A stretch of 64,000 nt of DNA from the NCBI RefSeq assembly GCF_006716445.1, contig NZ_VFPA01000003.1, positions 1,302,001-1,366,000 of the forward strand. The letters run 5' to 3'. Position numbers and translations under genes: made by a program. This stretch comes from Pseudonocardia kunmingensis (GTDB taxonomy: Bacteria > Actinomycetota > Actinomycetes > Mycobacteriales > Pseudonocardiaceae). The notes beneath the pieces are model-generated. The model was not told the origin of the DNA and did not search any database. It saw only the letters and a program-made list of their open reading frames with translations. This document shows, one piece after another, positions 34,850 through 42,612 of the stretch. Position 1 is the stretch's first letter. Each line of letters starts with the position of its first letter.

Positions 34850-35728
34850 GTGGAACGCTACGTCGACGTCGCACCCGGTGTCCGCCTGTGGGCGGAAGAC
34901 ATCCCCGCCACCGGATCGCACCCGGGCGAGCCGCTGCTGCTCGTGATGGGGGCCAACGCCTCCGGCCTCGCCTGGCCGGACGCGCTCGTCGCCCAGCTCG
35001 CCGAGCACCACCGCATCATCCGCTACGACCATCGCGACACCGGGCGCTCCACCGCCGCGTTCGAGGACGCCCCCTACGGCATCACCGACCTCGCGGACGA
35101 CGCCATCGCGGTCCTCGACGCGTTCGACGTGCCGCGGGCCCACGTGGTCGGCATGTCGATGGGCGGCCTGCTGGTGCAGCTCCTGCTGCTCGACCACCCC
35201 GATCGGCTCGCCACGGCCACCCTGTTCTGCACGGGTCCGCTGCCGTTCGCCGAGCCGACCGCGTCCGCGCCGCCCCCGCCCGGGCCGGACCCGGCCCTGC
35301 TGCGCCTGTGGGCCGAGCTCGACGACCCGCGCGACCCGGAGGGCGAGATCGACTGGCGCGTGGAGCACTGGCGGCTGCTCAACGGCACGGGCACCCCGTT
35401 CGACGCCGCGGAGTTCCGCGCGCTCGAGGAGCGGATCACCGCGCACTCCGGGCGCCACGACGCCGTGGTCGCCCACGCGCGCATGGACACCGCTGGCCTC
35501 GAGCGCGGTGCGGAGCTGGCCACGGTCACGGTGCCGACGCTCGTCATCGAGGCGCCGGAGGACCCGGCCTTCCCGCCGCCGAACGCCGGCCAGCTGGCGC
35601 GGACGCTCGGGGGCGGCCGGTTGGTCCGCATCCCCGGCATGGGCCACGCCATCAACCGCACGGTGGTCCCGCCGCTCGCCGCCGCGATCCTCACCCTGAC
35701 GACCAGCGCGGAGACCGCCGCCTGCTGA
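34850..35728 (+). CDS. Alpha/beta-fold hydrolase
   Basis: 292 residues. The fold is marked by LLLVMGANASGLAW, the oxyanion/HG-like region RIIRYDHRDTGRST, the nucleophile elbow GMSMGG (Ser about 103), a cap region of about 100 residues and the catalytic His in MGHAINRTVV. A Ser-His hydrolase (esterase or the like) is certain at family level; the substrate is not. Begins at GTG 34850. No linked pathway genes. Confidence 0.88.
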   Translation: MERYVDVAPGVRLWAEDIPATGSHPGEPLLLVMGANASGLAWPDALVAQLAEHHRIIRYDHRDTGRSTAAFEDAPYGITDLADDAIAVLDAFDVPRAHVVGMSMGGLLVQLLLLDHPDRLATATLFCTGPLPFAEPTASAPPPPGPDPALLRLWAELDDPRDPEGEIDWRVEHWRLLNGTGTPFDAAEFRALEERITAHSGRHDAVVAHARMDTAGLERGAELATVTVPTLVIEAPEDPAFPPPNAGQLARTLGGGRLVRIPGMGHAINRTVVPPLAAAILTLTTSAETAAC

Positions 35729-35823
35729 CCACCGGTCCCGCATCCCGTCGGCGGAGGTGTGATCCGCGCGGGCTGCGGGCAGTCTCTGCGCGCACGCGCG
35801 ACCCCCGACGAGAGGTGAGCGAC

Positions 35824-35997
35824 ATGGGCAACGAGGATCCGGACGCCGACGTGGCCGAGCAGCAGCGCGAGGCCGCACCCCCCGAGGACGCCGAGGAGCC
35901 GGTGGTGGACCCGGGCGGCATGCCGTCGGAGGCGAACCCGGCCGACGTCGCGGAGCAGCGCGTGGTCGTGCCGGAGGACGACGACTACGAGCGCTGA
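35824..35997 (+). CDS. Small acidic protein with ADVAEQ repeats
   Basis: 57 residues, very acidic and probably disordered. A short unit is repeated: DADVAEQQREA near residue 7 and PADVAEQRVVV near residue 40. I recall short actinobacterial proteins with the same EADPADVAEQ unit, of unknown function. AGAGGTGAG lies upstream of ATG 35824. Confidence 0.6.
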   Translation: MGNEDPDADVAEQQREAAPPEDAEEPVVDPGGMPSEANPADVAEQRVVVPEDDDYER

Positions 35998-36114
35998 GCC
36001 GCGGCCGGAGCCCGGCGTCTCGTGTCAACCCCGTTCACTCGATCGGTGCGTCCCGGCGGCCCGTTGTATCAGGGCCGCCCGCGGCGCGGCCTCCGGCGGC
36101 CGCGATGACGGCCT

Positions 36115-36174
36115 CCTGCGGGCGCGTCCGATCCCGCCTCCACAGCCTGTATCCGCGGGTCGGACGCCCGCAGG
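36115..36174. repeat. Inverted repeat upstream of parA-like gene
   Basis: CCTGCGGGCG...GTCCGA at 36115-36131 pairs with TCGGACGCCCGCAGG at 36160-36174, with a 2-nt bulge. It lies in the 286-bp gap between the small acidic gene and the ParA-like gene and could be a terminator or a partner-binding site. Confidence 0.5.
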
Positions 36175-36283
36175 CAGCGCCTTCGGCCCGCCTGCGGACG
36201 CGGGCGGCACGGCGTCGGCCTCGATGCAGCCCACTTCCGGGCGTATGGCATCGTTCGCGCGGCGTGCTGCGGGAGGAGAACGG

Positions 36284-37171
36284 GTGAAGGTCGTCGCGAT
36301 CATCAACCACAAGGGAGGGGTGGGCAAAACCACCCTCACGGCCAACCTCGGCGCCGGCTTCGCGGCGCGGGGGCAGAAGGTACTACTCATCGATCTTGAC
36401 GCGCAGGCCAGCCTCACGATCTCGTTCTTCACCCAGAGCGAGTGGACGGCCGACCTGCTTCCCGAGAAGACCATCAAGCACTGGTTCGACCGCATCGGCA
36501 GCGGCGACCAGGAGAGTCCGGCGAAGCTGGTCTCCGCGCCGCCCCGGGTCCAGGACAAGCTCGCCCGCGGCAGCGGCCGGCTCGACCTGATCGCCGCGCA
36601 CCGCGACCTCACGGACGTGGAGACGAACCTCGCCGCCGAGCTGCTCTCCGAGCCCGGCCGTTTCGGGCTGCTGCACGGGCGGTTGCGCGAGGCGCTCAGC
36701 CACGAGGACTTCGCCGAGTACGACACGGTCCTCATCGACTGCGCCCCGAACTTCGGCCTGATCGCGAAGAACGCGGTGGCGGCCAGTGACCTGCTGCTGA
36801 TCCCCACGAAGCCGGACTACCTGTCGACCAACGGGATCGACTCGCTGGGCCTGAAGATCCGCTCCTTCGTCGAGGAGTACAACGAGCACTCGTCGGTGCC
36901 CGTCGAGCGCCCGGCCGCCGCCGTCGTGTTCACGATGGTGCAGAACCAGAACGGTGCGCCGATCGAGGCGCAGCGCAGCGTGATCAGCCGGATCGAGGCC
37001 CGCGAGGTGCCGACGTTCGCCACCACGATCCGCGACAGCAAGGCCGTCTACGGGCCGGCCCCCGAGCACGGTGTGCCGGTGATACTGGGCGGCACGGGGC
37101 GGGCGGCCACCCGCGAGCTGCGCGACATCGTGTCCGAGCTGTCGGGCCGGCTGGAGAGGATCGCGGCATGA
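36284..37171 (+). CDS. ParA/Soj-family ATPase
   Basis: 295-residue Walker-type partition or positioning ATPase. Deviant Walker A KGGVGKTT near residue 10 with the signature Lys, Walker A' LIDLDAQASLT, Walker B VLIDCAPNFG and PTKPDYLSTNGI. GTG 36284 has GGGAGGAG just upstream. No ParB and no parS-like palindromes (TGTTTCACGTGAAACA type) are next to it, so it is an orphan ParA, probably positioning some cargo other than the chromosome origin. The next gene overlaps it (ATGA) and is the probable partner. Confidence 0.9.
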   Translation: MKVVAIINHKGGVGKTTLTANLGAGFAARGQKVLLIDLDAQASLTISFFTQSEWTADLLPEKTIKHWFDRIGSGDQESPAKLVSAPPRVQDKLARGSGRLDLIAAHRDLTDVETNLAAELLSEPGRFGLLHGRLREALSHEDFAEYDTVLIDCAPNFGLIAKNAVAASDLLLIPTKPDYLSTNGIDSLGLKIRSFVEEYNEHSSVPVERPAAAVVFTMVQNQNGAPIEAQRSVISRIEAREVPTFATTIRDSKAVYGPAPEHGVPVILGGTGRAATRELRDIVSELSGRLERIAA

Positions 37172-37629
37172 CCGATTTCGAACCCATCGACATCGACTCG
37201 CTCCCGTCCTCCCCGCTCCCCTCGCCACCGCTCGCGATCGCCCTGCAGAAGGCCGTCGCACTGCTCGAGTCGCTCAGCCGCGAGCAGCTCGAGGACATCG
37301 CCTCCGGCGCGGGGAAGCTCGAGTACCGGCCGGGGCCGGTTCGCCCGATCCGTCGCGAGGTCGTGCACCGCCCGTCCGGCGTCGACGTCGCGGCGGCCGC
37401 CGCGGACATCAACCGGCTCGTCACGCCCGCCGAGGTCGCCGACTACCTGCAGAGCCGCAGCGCCGAGTTCACGGTTCCGGTCCTGAAGGAGATCGCCCGC
37501 GCGCTCGGTCCGACGGTCAACGGCACCGGCCGCACCAAGGCGCAGCTGCGCCGCGACATCGTGGAGGGCACGGCGGGCTTCCGCGTCCGCTCCGCGGCGA
37601 TGTCCGGCGGTGCGTGGGCGAAGCCCTGA
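37168..37629 (+). CDS. Probable partner of the ParA-like ATPase
   Basis: 153 residues without a family I can name. The acidic/Pro-Ser N-terminus (LPSSPLPSPP) is followed by a helix (QKAVALLESLSREQLEDIA) and a C-terminal SAP-like helix-extended-helix (VPVLKEIARALG, then GRTKAQLRRDIVEGT), a fold that usually binds nucleic acid. ATG 37168 overlaps the ParA-like stop, so the two are made together. It could be the adaptor that links the ATPase to its cargo or to DNA. Confidence 0.65.
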   Translation: MTDFEPIDIDSLPSSPLPSPPLAIALQKAVALLESLSREQLEDIASGAGKLEYRPGPVRPIRREVVHRPSGVDVAAAAADINRLVTPAEVADYLQSRSAEFTVPVLKEIARALGPTVNGTGRTKAQLRRDIVEGTAGFRVRSAAMSGGAWAKP

Positions 37630-37666
37630 ACGCACGCCCCTGAAACCACCTTGGGGAGAGGCGTGC

Positions 37667-38908
37667 TCAGCCCACGCGGGTACGGGGACGTTCCGGGGTC
37701 AGTCTTGGCAGGAAGCGGCCTGTTCTCGCCGCGTAGGCCAGGTACCGCTCTCCGTGCAGCTCCACCAGCATCGGCTCCCGCACGGCCCTGACCTGGACCT
37801 GCGCCGACACGACCAGCAGCACGGCCGCAAGCACCGCGACCAGCGTCGGCACCATCACCAGCGTGCCGGCGGTGGCGACCACGGCGCCGAGGAGGCCGGG
37901 GTTGCGGACCCGGGAGCGCAGGCCACGGCGGGCCAGCACCGGGTCGGCGCCGCCGCCGGTGGGGCGCAGCTCGAGCTGGGACGCGAGCACCAGCGCCACG
38001 CCGAGCAGCGCGAGCGCCGCCCCGATCACGACCACGCCGGGGGCGTCGAACAGCGCGATCGGGTCGACGACGTCCGCGGCGACCAGCAGCGGCGCGACCA
38101 GCCCGAGCACGGTGGCGGCGCCGTACAGCACCCGCGCCCACCAGGCCGCCGAGCCGCGCACCCGCGCCGCGCGTCCCATGGCGCGCCGGGCGGGCGAGGC
38201 GTGCAGCAGGCGGCGCCCGCCCACGACACCCAGCACCGCGACGACCGCGCCCAGCAGGAGAGCGAGCCAGCCGGCGGCGTGGTGGTCCAGCACCTCGGCC
38301 ACGGCCGCCCAGGCGCTCCGCCCGGTCAGCTGCTGCACCGCGTCGAGCGCCAGCCACGTGCCGAACACGAAGAACAGGACCGCCGCGCCCACCTTGACGG
38401 TGCGCTCGGGCAGCAGCCGCCCGAGCTTGCGGCCGACGAGGATCGCGAGCGCGTCCGCCGCCACCATGCCGAGCGTCGAGCCGACCCACACCCCGAACCA
38501 GCCGTGCTGGGTGGCGAGGGTGATCGTCGCGAGCATCGTCTTGTCGCCGAGCTCGGCGAGGAAGAACGCCACGGACGCGGTGAGCACCGCGGATCCGGTG
38601 GCGCGCTCGGCCTTGGCGCGCTCGGCCGCGGTGAGCCGGTCGCCGCGCAGCGTCCACCCGCCGAAACCGAGGAAGGCCACCGAGGCGACCAGTGCGATCC
38701 AGCCGGTCGGCAGGGCGCTGCCCAGCCCGTGGCCGACCGCCACCGAGAGCAGGTGCACGGCCGTGGTGGCCAGGGTGATGCCGACCAGCACGGGGAGCGC
38801 CCGGTAGCGGGTGGCGAAGGCCAGCGCCATCAGCTGGGACTTGTCGCCCAGCTCGGCGACGAACACGACCCCGAAGCTGACCGCGAGCGCGACCAGGAAC
38901 CCGTCCAT
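37667..38908 (-). CDS. GDT1/TMEM165-type cation exporter fused to an ICMT-like domain
   Basis: 413 residues. The N-terminal half (about 1-190) is a complete UPF0016/GDT1 transporter with six helices and both signature motifs, AELGDKS (18-24) and AELGDKT (118-124), which bind Mn2+ or Ca2+. The C-terminal half (about 205-400) has five or six more helices and ends like isoprenylcysteine/phospholipid methyltransferases (RVRNPGLLGAVV, then REPMLVELHGERYLAYAARTG). A normal GDT1 protein is about 190-200 residues, so this is a fusion. Likely role: Mn2+ export; the role of the second domain is unknown. Confidence 0.8.
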   Translation of the reverse strand: MDGFLVALAVSFGVVFVAELGDKSQLMALAFATRYRALPVLVGITLATTAVHLLSVAVGHGLGSALPTGWIALVASVAFLGFGGWTLRGDRLTAAERAKAERATGSAVLTASVAFFLAELGDKTMLATITLATQHGWFGVWVGSTLGMVAADALAILVGRKLGRLLPERTVKVGAAVLFFVFGTWLALDAVQQLTGRSAWAAVAEVLDHHAAGWLALLLGAVVAVLGVVGGRRLLHASPARRAMGRAARVRGSAAWWARVLYGAATVLGLVAPLLVAADVVDPIALFDAPGVVVIGAALALLGVALVLASQLELRPTGGGADPVLARRGLRSRVRNPGLLGAVVATAGTLVMVPTLVAVLAAVLLVVSAQVQVRAVREPMLVELHGERYLAYAARTGRFLPRLTPERPRTRVG

Positions 38909-39012
38909 GCCCTACCCAGCGCCTTCCGACGTCCACAGCAGTGACGGAGCCGATCCCCGTCCGCCGACGACGCTAGGTGCCGGGACCGGCGCGGCTGGAC
39001 TGCAAAATCCGG

Positions 39013-39026
39013 TTAGGCGGACCTAA
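39013..39026. promoter_or_regulatory. MntR/DtxR-like palindrome
   Basis: TTAGGCGGACCTAA is a perfect TTAGG-N4-CCTAA palindrome 105 bp upstream of the GDT1-like exporter start. It is the core of DtxR-superfamily operators, fitting metal control of a metal exporter. It also lies close to the end of the neighbouring gene (39045), so it belongs to the exporter promoter. Confidence 0.5.
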
Positions 39027-39044
39027 GAGGGCTGGTCGGGCGCG

Positions 39045-39410
39045 CTAACGCGGCTCGAGCACCGCCGCCACCTGCGCGGCCCAGCGCTCGTGCGCCGACT
39101 GCCGGGTCATGCCCGCGGCATCCCCGATCTGCTCCCAGGTGGCGCCCCCGCGGCGCAGCCCGACGAGCACCGGCAGCGGGTCGAGCCCGGCCCCGAGCCC
39201 GATGCGCAGCTGCAGCAGCTCCCACGCGCGCTGCCGGCGCGCCGGGGCGTCGGTGCCCTCCTCGGCGTGCCACTCCAGGCTCCCGGGCACGGGTGGCTCA
39301 CCGAGCAGCGCGTCGGCCTGCCTGCCCGCCTCCGTGACGGCCGCGACCTGGACGGCGGCCGCGGCTGCCGTCACGTCGGCGGAGAGGGCGGTCTCGATCC
39401 ACACGTCCAC
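39045..39410 (-). CDS. Small helix-turn-helix protein
   Basis: About 121 residues. The N-terminal helix is Ala/Val rich (ADVTAAAAAVQVAAVTEAGRQAD), and the C-terminus has a sigma-region-4-like helix-turn-helix (GGATWEQIGDAAGMTRQSAHERW). This domain is common in small actinobacterial proteins of unknown role. The frame is open to a GTG at 39470, only 17 bp from the divergent GntR start; GTG 39410 is preferred because a perfect palindrome lies directly before it. Confidence 0.6.
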   Translation of the reverse strand: MDVWIETALSADVTAAAAAVQVAAVTEAGRQADALLGEPPVPGSLEWHAEEGTDAPARRQRAWELLQLRIGLGAGLDPLPVLVGLRRGGATWEQIGDAAGMTRQSAHERWAAQVAAVLEPR

Positions 39411-39412
39411 GC

Positions 39413-39431
39413 TGTCAGGAAACACCTGACA
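39413..39431. promoter_or_regulatory. Perfect operator-like palindrome
   Basis: TGTCAGG-AAACA-CCTGACA is a perfect 7-5-7 inverted repeat ending 2 bp before the preferred start of the helix-turn-helix gene. Likely an autoregulatory or GntR-related site; if translation starts at 39470 it would be inside the coding region. Confidence 0.5.
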
Positions 39432-39470
39432 ACCGACGAGCGCAACGATCGTTCGCGTGCGCTCGACCAC

Positions 39471-39480
39471 TGGTGTACCA
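39471..39480 (+). promoter_or_regulatory. GntR/HutC-type operator
   Basis: TGGTGTACCA (within ACTGGTGTACCAAT) is palindromic and resembles shortened DasR/NagR sites (TGGTCTAGACCA). It is 7 bp before the GntR gene start, as expected for autoregulation. Confidence 0.45.
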
Positions 39481-39487
39481 ATGGGCT

Positions 39488-40207
39488 ATGACCGCGCCGC
39501 CCGCCGAGACCGACAAGCAGCGGCGCCTGCGCCTGCGCCTCGTCGAGCTGATCGCCGCGATGTCCCCCGGCGAGCCACTCCCCGCGGAGCGCGACCTGGC
39601 ACGCGAGCTCGGCGTCGCCCGCATGACGCTGCGGCGCGCCGTCGACACGCTGGTGGCCGAGGCCCGACTGGTGCGCCGCCAGGGAGCGGGGACCTTCGTC
39701 GCGCCGGCGAAGGTGGCCCATCGACTGGCGGCCAACTCGTTCTCCGCCGACATGCGCGCCCGCGGTCTGCGCCCCGGGAGCCGCACGCTCGCGGCCGGGC
39801 ACGCGCCCGCGGGGGTCATGCTCGCCGCCCTGCTCGAGGTGCCGGCCGGCACGCCGGTACTGCACGTGCGGCGTCTGCGCCTGGCCGACGGCGAGCCGAT
39901 GGCCGTGGAGGACCTGCACGTCCCGGCGGACCTCGTGCCCGGTCTCACCGGCGCCGACCTGGAGGACCGCTCGTACTACGAGCTGCTCGCCGAGCGCTTC
40001 GGCCACCGGATCGCCTCCGGCACCCAGACCGCGGAGGCCGCCCTGACCAGCACCGAGGACGCCGTGGCGCTCGGCGTCGCGCCGGGAACACCCGCCTTCT
40101 GCTTCGAACGCACGTGCCGCGTGGGCTCCGGACGCGTGGCGGAGTTCGTGCGCTCGATCTACCGGGGCGACCGGTACCGGATCATGGTGGACATCTTCCC
40201 GTCGTGA
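39488..40207 (+). CDS. GntR/HutC-family regulator (DasR/NagR-like)
   Basis: 239 residues. N-terminal GntR winged helix (SPGEPLPAERDLARELGVARMTLRRAVDTLV pattern, about 25-75) and C-terminal UTRA effector domain (VPAGTPVLHVRRLRLADGEPMAVEDLHVP, then DRYRIMVDIF). HutC/DasR proteins bind phosphorylated sugars or related metabolites. It lies directly upstream of a sugar ABC operon with a hexosaminidase, so an amino-sugar effector is likely. ATG 39488 has no clear ribosome binding site; leaderless or GTG 39473 initiation is possible. Confidence 0.9.
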   Translation: MTAPPAETDKQRRLRLRLVELIAAMSPGEPLPAERDLARELGVARMTLRRAVDTLVAEARLVRRQGAGTFVAPAKVAHRLAANSFSADMRARGLRPGSRTLAAGHAPAGVMLAALLEVPAGTPVLHVRRLRLADGEPMAVEDLHVPADLVPGLTGADLEDRSYYELLAERFGHRIASGTQTAEAALTSTEDAVALGVAPGTPAFCFERTCRVGSGRVAEFVRSIYRGDRYRIMVDIFPS

Positions 40208-40247
40208 TCCCGCGCCGGCGCTGAATCCAACCGTGACCTCGCGACGC

Positions 40248-40301
40248 TTGACGCCGGTCGGGTGACGCAGACTACAGTTCCCGGCACTAGACCTCTGGTC
40301 T
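40248..40301 (+). promoter_or_regulatory. Promoter with repressor palindrome for the sugar operon
   Basis: TTGACG (40248-40253) and TACAGT (40273-40278) are spaced 19 bp. AGACC-TCT-GGTCT (40289-40301) is a perfect palindrome starting 10 bp after the -10, over the expected transcription start. Half-sites match GntR/DasR-type GGTCT. Repression by the upstream GntR protein until an inducer appears is the simplest reading. Confidence 0.6.
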
Positions 40302-40345
40302 CACACAGCGGTCCGCCTCTGCTCGAGGAGTCGAAAGGGAGCCCC

Positions 40346-41653
40346 ATGTGGTCGATGCCCGGATCCCGAGCGGCGCGGCGCACCGCCGTCGCCGCCACCG
40401 CCGCAGCGGCGCTGGCCCTGGCGGGCTGCGGCAGCGGGGGCGACGAGGGCGGCGCCGCGGGCGGTGACCGGGCGCTCACCGTCTGGATCATGGAGGGCAC
40501 CAACCCGGACGCCGAGCCCTTCTTCTCCGAGCTCTCCACGGCGTTCCAGGAGCGCACCGGTGCCACCCTGGACGTCCAGTTCGTCCAGTGGGCCTCGGCG
40601 CACGACCGGTTCGTCACCTCCATCGCAGGGGGCACCACGCCGGACGTCGCGGAGGTCGGCACCACCTGGGTCGGCGAGTTCGGCGACGCCGGCGCGCTGG
40701 TCGACCTCACCTCTCGCGTGCAGGAGGCCGGACTGTCCGACGGGCTCGTCGACGGCCTCGTCGAGGCGGGCACGCTGGACGGCGCGCTCTACGGGATGCC
40801 CTGGTACGCCGGCGTGCGCTCGCTCGTCTACCGCACCGACGTGTTCGCCGAGCTCGGACTGACGCCACCGACCACGTGGGACGAGCTCGTCGCCGTCGGC
40901 CAACGCATCAAGGAGGCCCGTCCCGACCTCCTGCCGCTGCCGATCGCGGGCGACAACGAGTTCATCGTGTACCCGTTCCTCTGGGGCGCGGGCGGCCAGA
41001 TCGCCACGCAGAACGGCGGCACCTGGACCAGCGGTGTCGACTCGCCGGAGTCCCGCGCGGGGATCCAGTTCTACGCCGACCTCGCACTCACCCACGGGTT
41101 CTCCACCCCGGCTGCGGCGACCTGGCGGGAGACCGACCTGCGCGACTCGTTCACCAAGGGCCAGTCCGCGATGATCTTCTCCGGCAGCTGGACGCCCAAG
41201 GCGATCCTCGAGGCCGCCCCCGACCTGGAGGGCAAGATCGGCGCGTTCCCGATCCCGGGCCCCGACGGCGGGCTCGCGCCCTCGGTGCTGGGCGGCTCGC
41301 TGCTGTCGGTGTTCGAGGGCACCGACGACGAGGACCTGGCGTGGCAGCTCGTCGAGATGATGGGCACGGGCGAGTTCGCGTCGAAGTGGGCAGGCGAGTC
41401 GAGCTACTTCCCCGGCACGAAGGCGCTGCTCGACGAGGCCGCGCAGTCCCCGGACCCGCTCGTGGCGCCGTTCGCGCGGCAGATGGTCGAGTCCGGGCGC
41501 AGCGTCCCGGTCACGCCGCTGTTCGGCCAGATCCAGGGCAAGAAGACGATCGCGGCCATGATGCGCTCGATCCTCACCGGTGAGGCGACGGTGGAACAGG
41601 CCACCTCGACCGCGGCCGCGGAGATGAACCAGATCTTCGCCGACGGGGCATGA
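40346..41653 (+). CDS. Sugar ABC transporter binding lipoprotein
   Basis: 435-residue family 1 solute-binding protein. Signal peptide with lipobox LALAGC, then LTVWIMEGTNPDAEPFFSEL and the hallmark TPDVAEVGTTWVGEFGDAGAL segment, RTDVFAELGLTPPTTWDEL and KGQSAMIFSGSW. The length and order are those of cluster B oligosaccharide-binding proteins (NgcE/DasA-like). AAAGGGA precedes ATG 40346. It is first in a four-gene operon with 4-nt overlaps. Confidence 0.93.
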   Translation: MWSMPGSRAARRTAVAATAAAALALAGCGSGGDEGGAAGGDRALTVWIMEGTNPDAEPFFSELSTAFQERTGATLDVQFVQWASAHDRFVTSIAGGTTPDVAEVGTTWVGEFGDAGALVDLTSRVQEAGLSDGLVDGLVEAGTLDGALYGMPWYAGVRSLVYRTDVFAELGLTPPTTWDELVAVGQRIKEARPDLLPLPIAGDNEFIVYPFLWGAGGQIATQNGGTWTSGVDSPESRAGIQFYADLALTHGFSTPAAATWRETDLRDSFTKGQSAMIFSGSWTPKAILEAAPDLEGKIGAFPIPGPDGGLAPSVLGGSLLSVFEGTDDEDLAWQLVEMMGTGEFASKWAGESSYFPGTKALLDEAAQSPDPLVAPFARQMVESGRSVPVTPLFGQIQGKKTIAAMMRSILTGEATVEQATSTAAAEMNQIFADGA

Positions 41654-42612
41654 CGGTCCAGGAACGCGTCCGCGCGGCCCGGGGCGCGGCGACCGCTGCG
41701 CCCCGGCCGCCGCGGCGACCCGGCACCCGCCCCACCCGGCCGTGGCTGCTGCTGGCCCCCGCCCTGCTCGTCATGGGCGGGCTGCTGCTCTACCCGCTGG
41801 TGCGGGTGCTGGTGCTGTCGCTGCAGGACTTCGGCCTGCGCGAGCTCGTGTCCGGGCGCACCGACTGGGTGGGCCTGGACAACTACGTCGAACTGCTCGG
41901 CAACCCCGACCTGTGGACCACCGTCCTGCCCAACACCGTGGTGTTCGCGGTGGTGGCGGTGGCGCTCACGGTCGTGTTCGGCACGCTGGTGGCGCTGCTG
42001 CTGGCCCGTCTCTCCCCGCTCGTCCGCGCCATCGTCACCACGGCGATCATGGTGGCCTGGGCGATGCCCGCCGTCACCGGCACCTACGTGTGGGTGTTCG
42101 TGTTCACCCCGGGCGACGGCCTCGCCGTGCAGGCGCTCGACGCGCTCGGCCTCGTCGACGCGGCCACCGCCAACCCGTTCGCCTCCCGGCTGTCGTTCTA
42201 CGCGGTGGCCACGCTCAACGTCGTGCACCACGGCTTCCCGTTCGTGGCGCTCACCGTGCTGGCCGGGCTGATGACGGTGCCGCAGGAGCTCAACGAGGCC
42301 GCGATCGTGGACGGCGCGAACGCCTGGCGCCGGTTCTGGTCGGTGACGTTCCCGATGCTGCGGCCGGTGTTCGCGGTGGTCACCGTCCTGTCGACGATCT
42401 GGGACTTCAAGGTGTTCACCCAGATCTACCTCATGCCCGGCGGCGACGGGGTCAACCGCAACGTGCTCACCCTCGGCACCTGGTCCTACGTCGAGTCGTT
42501 CGCGCAGAACCGCTACGGGCTGGGCGCCGCGATCGCGGTGCTGCTCACCGCGCTGCTGCTCGTCGTCACCGTGGCCTACCTGCGCCTGCTGTTCCGGGAG
42601 GAGGAGCTGTGA
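41650..42612 (+). CDS. Sugar ABC transporter permease (MalF-type)
   Basis: 320-residue inner-membrane subunit with six helices after a Pro/Arg-rich N-terminus. The EAA loop is present (NEAAIVDGANAWRRFWSVTFPMLRP). Overlaps the binding protein stop (ATGA) and the second permease start (GTGA). The ATPase is not encoded here; such importers in actinobacteria use a shared MsiK-type ATPase. Confidence 0.93.
   Translation: MTVQERVRAARGAATAAPRPPRRPGTRPTRPWLLLAPALLVMGGLLLYPLVRVLVLSLQDFGLRELVSGRTDWVGLDNYVELLGNPDLWTTVLPNTVVFAVVAVALTVVFGTLVALLLARLSPLVRAIVTTAIMVAWAMPAVTGTYVWVFVFTPGDGLAVQALDALGLVDAATANPFASRLSFYAVATLNVVHHGFPFVALTVLAGLMTVPQELNEAAIVDGANAWRRFWSVTFPMLRPVFAVVTVLSTIWDFKVFTQIYLMPGGDGVNRNVLTLGTWSYVESFAQNRYGLGAAIAVLLTALLLVVTVAYLRLLFREEEL

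Noticed and set aside
36284..37629. Chromosomal parAB locus
   Set aside because: The partner lacks ParB domains, no 16-bp parS site is visible, and no origin-proximal genes (rnpA, gidB, trxA) surround it.
38909..39044. yybP-ykoY manganese riboswitch before the GDT1-like exporter
   Set aside because: The conserved GGGGAGTA and the second internal loop are not visible on the minus strand; the TTAGG palindrome is a simpler metal-control site.
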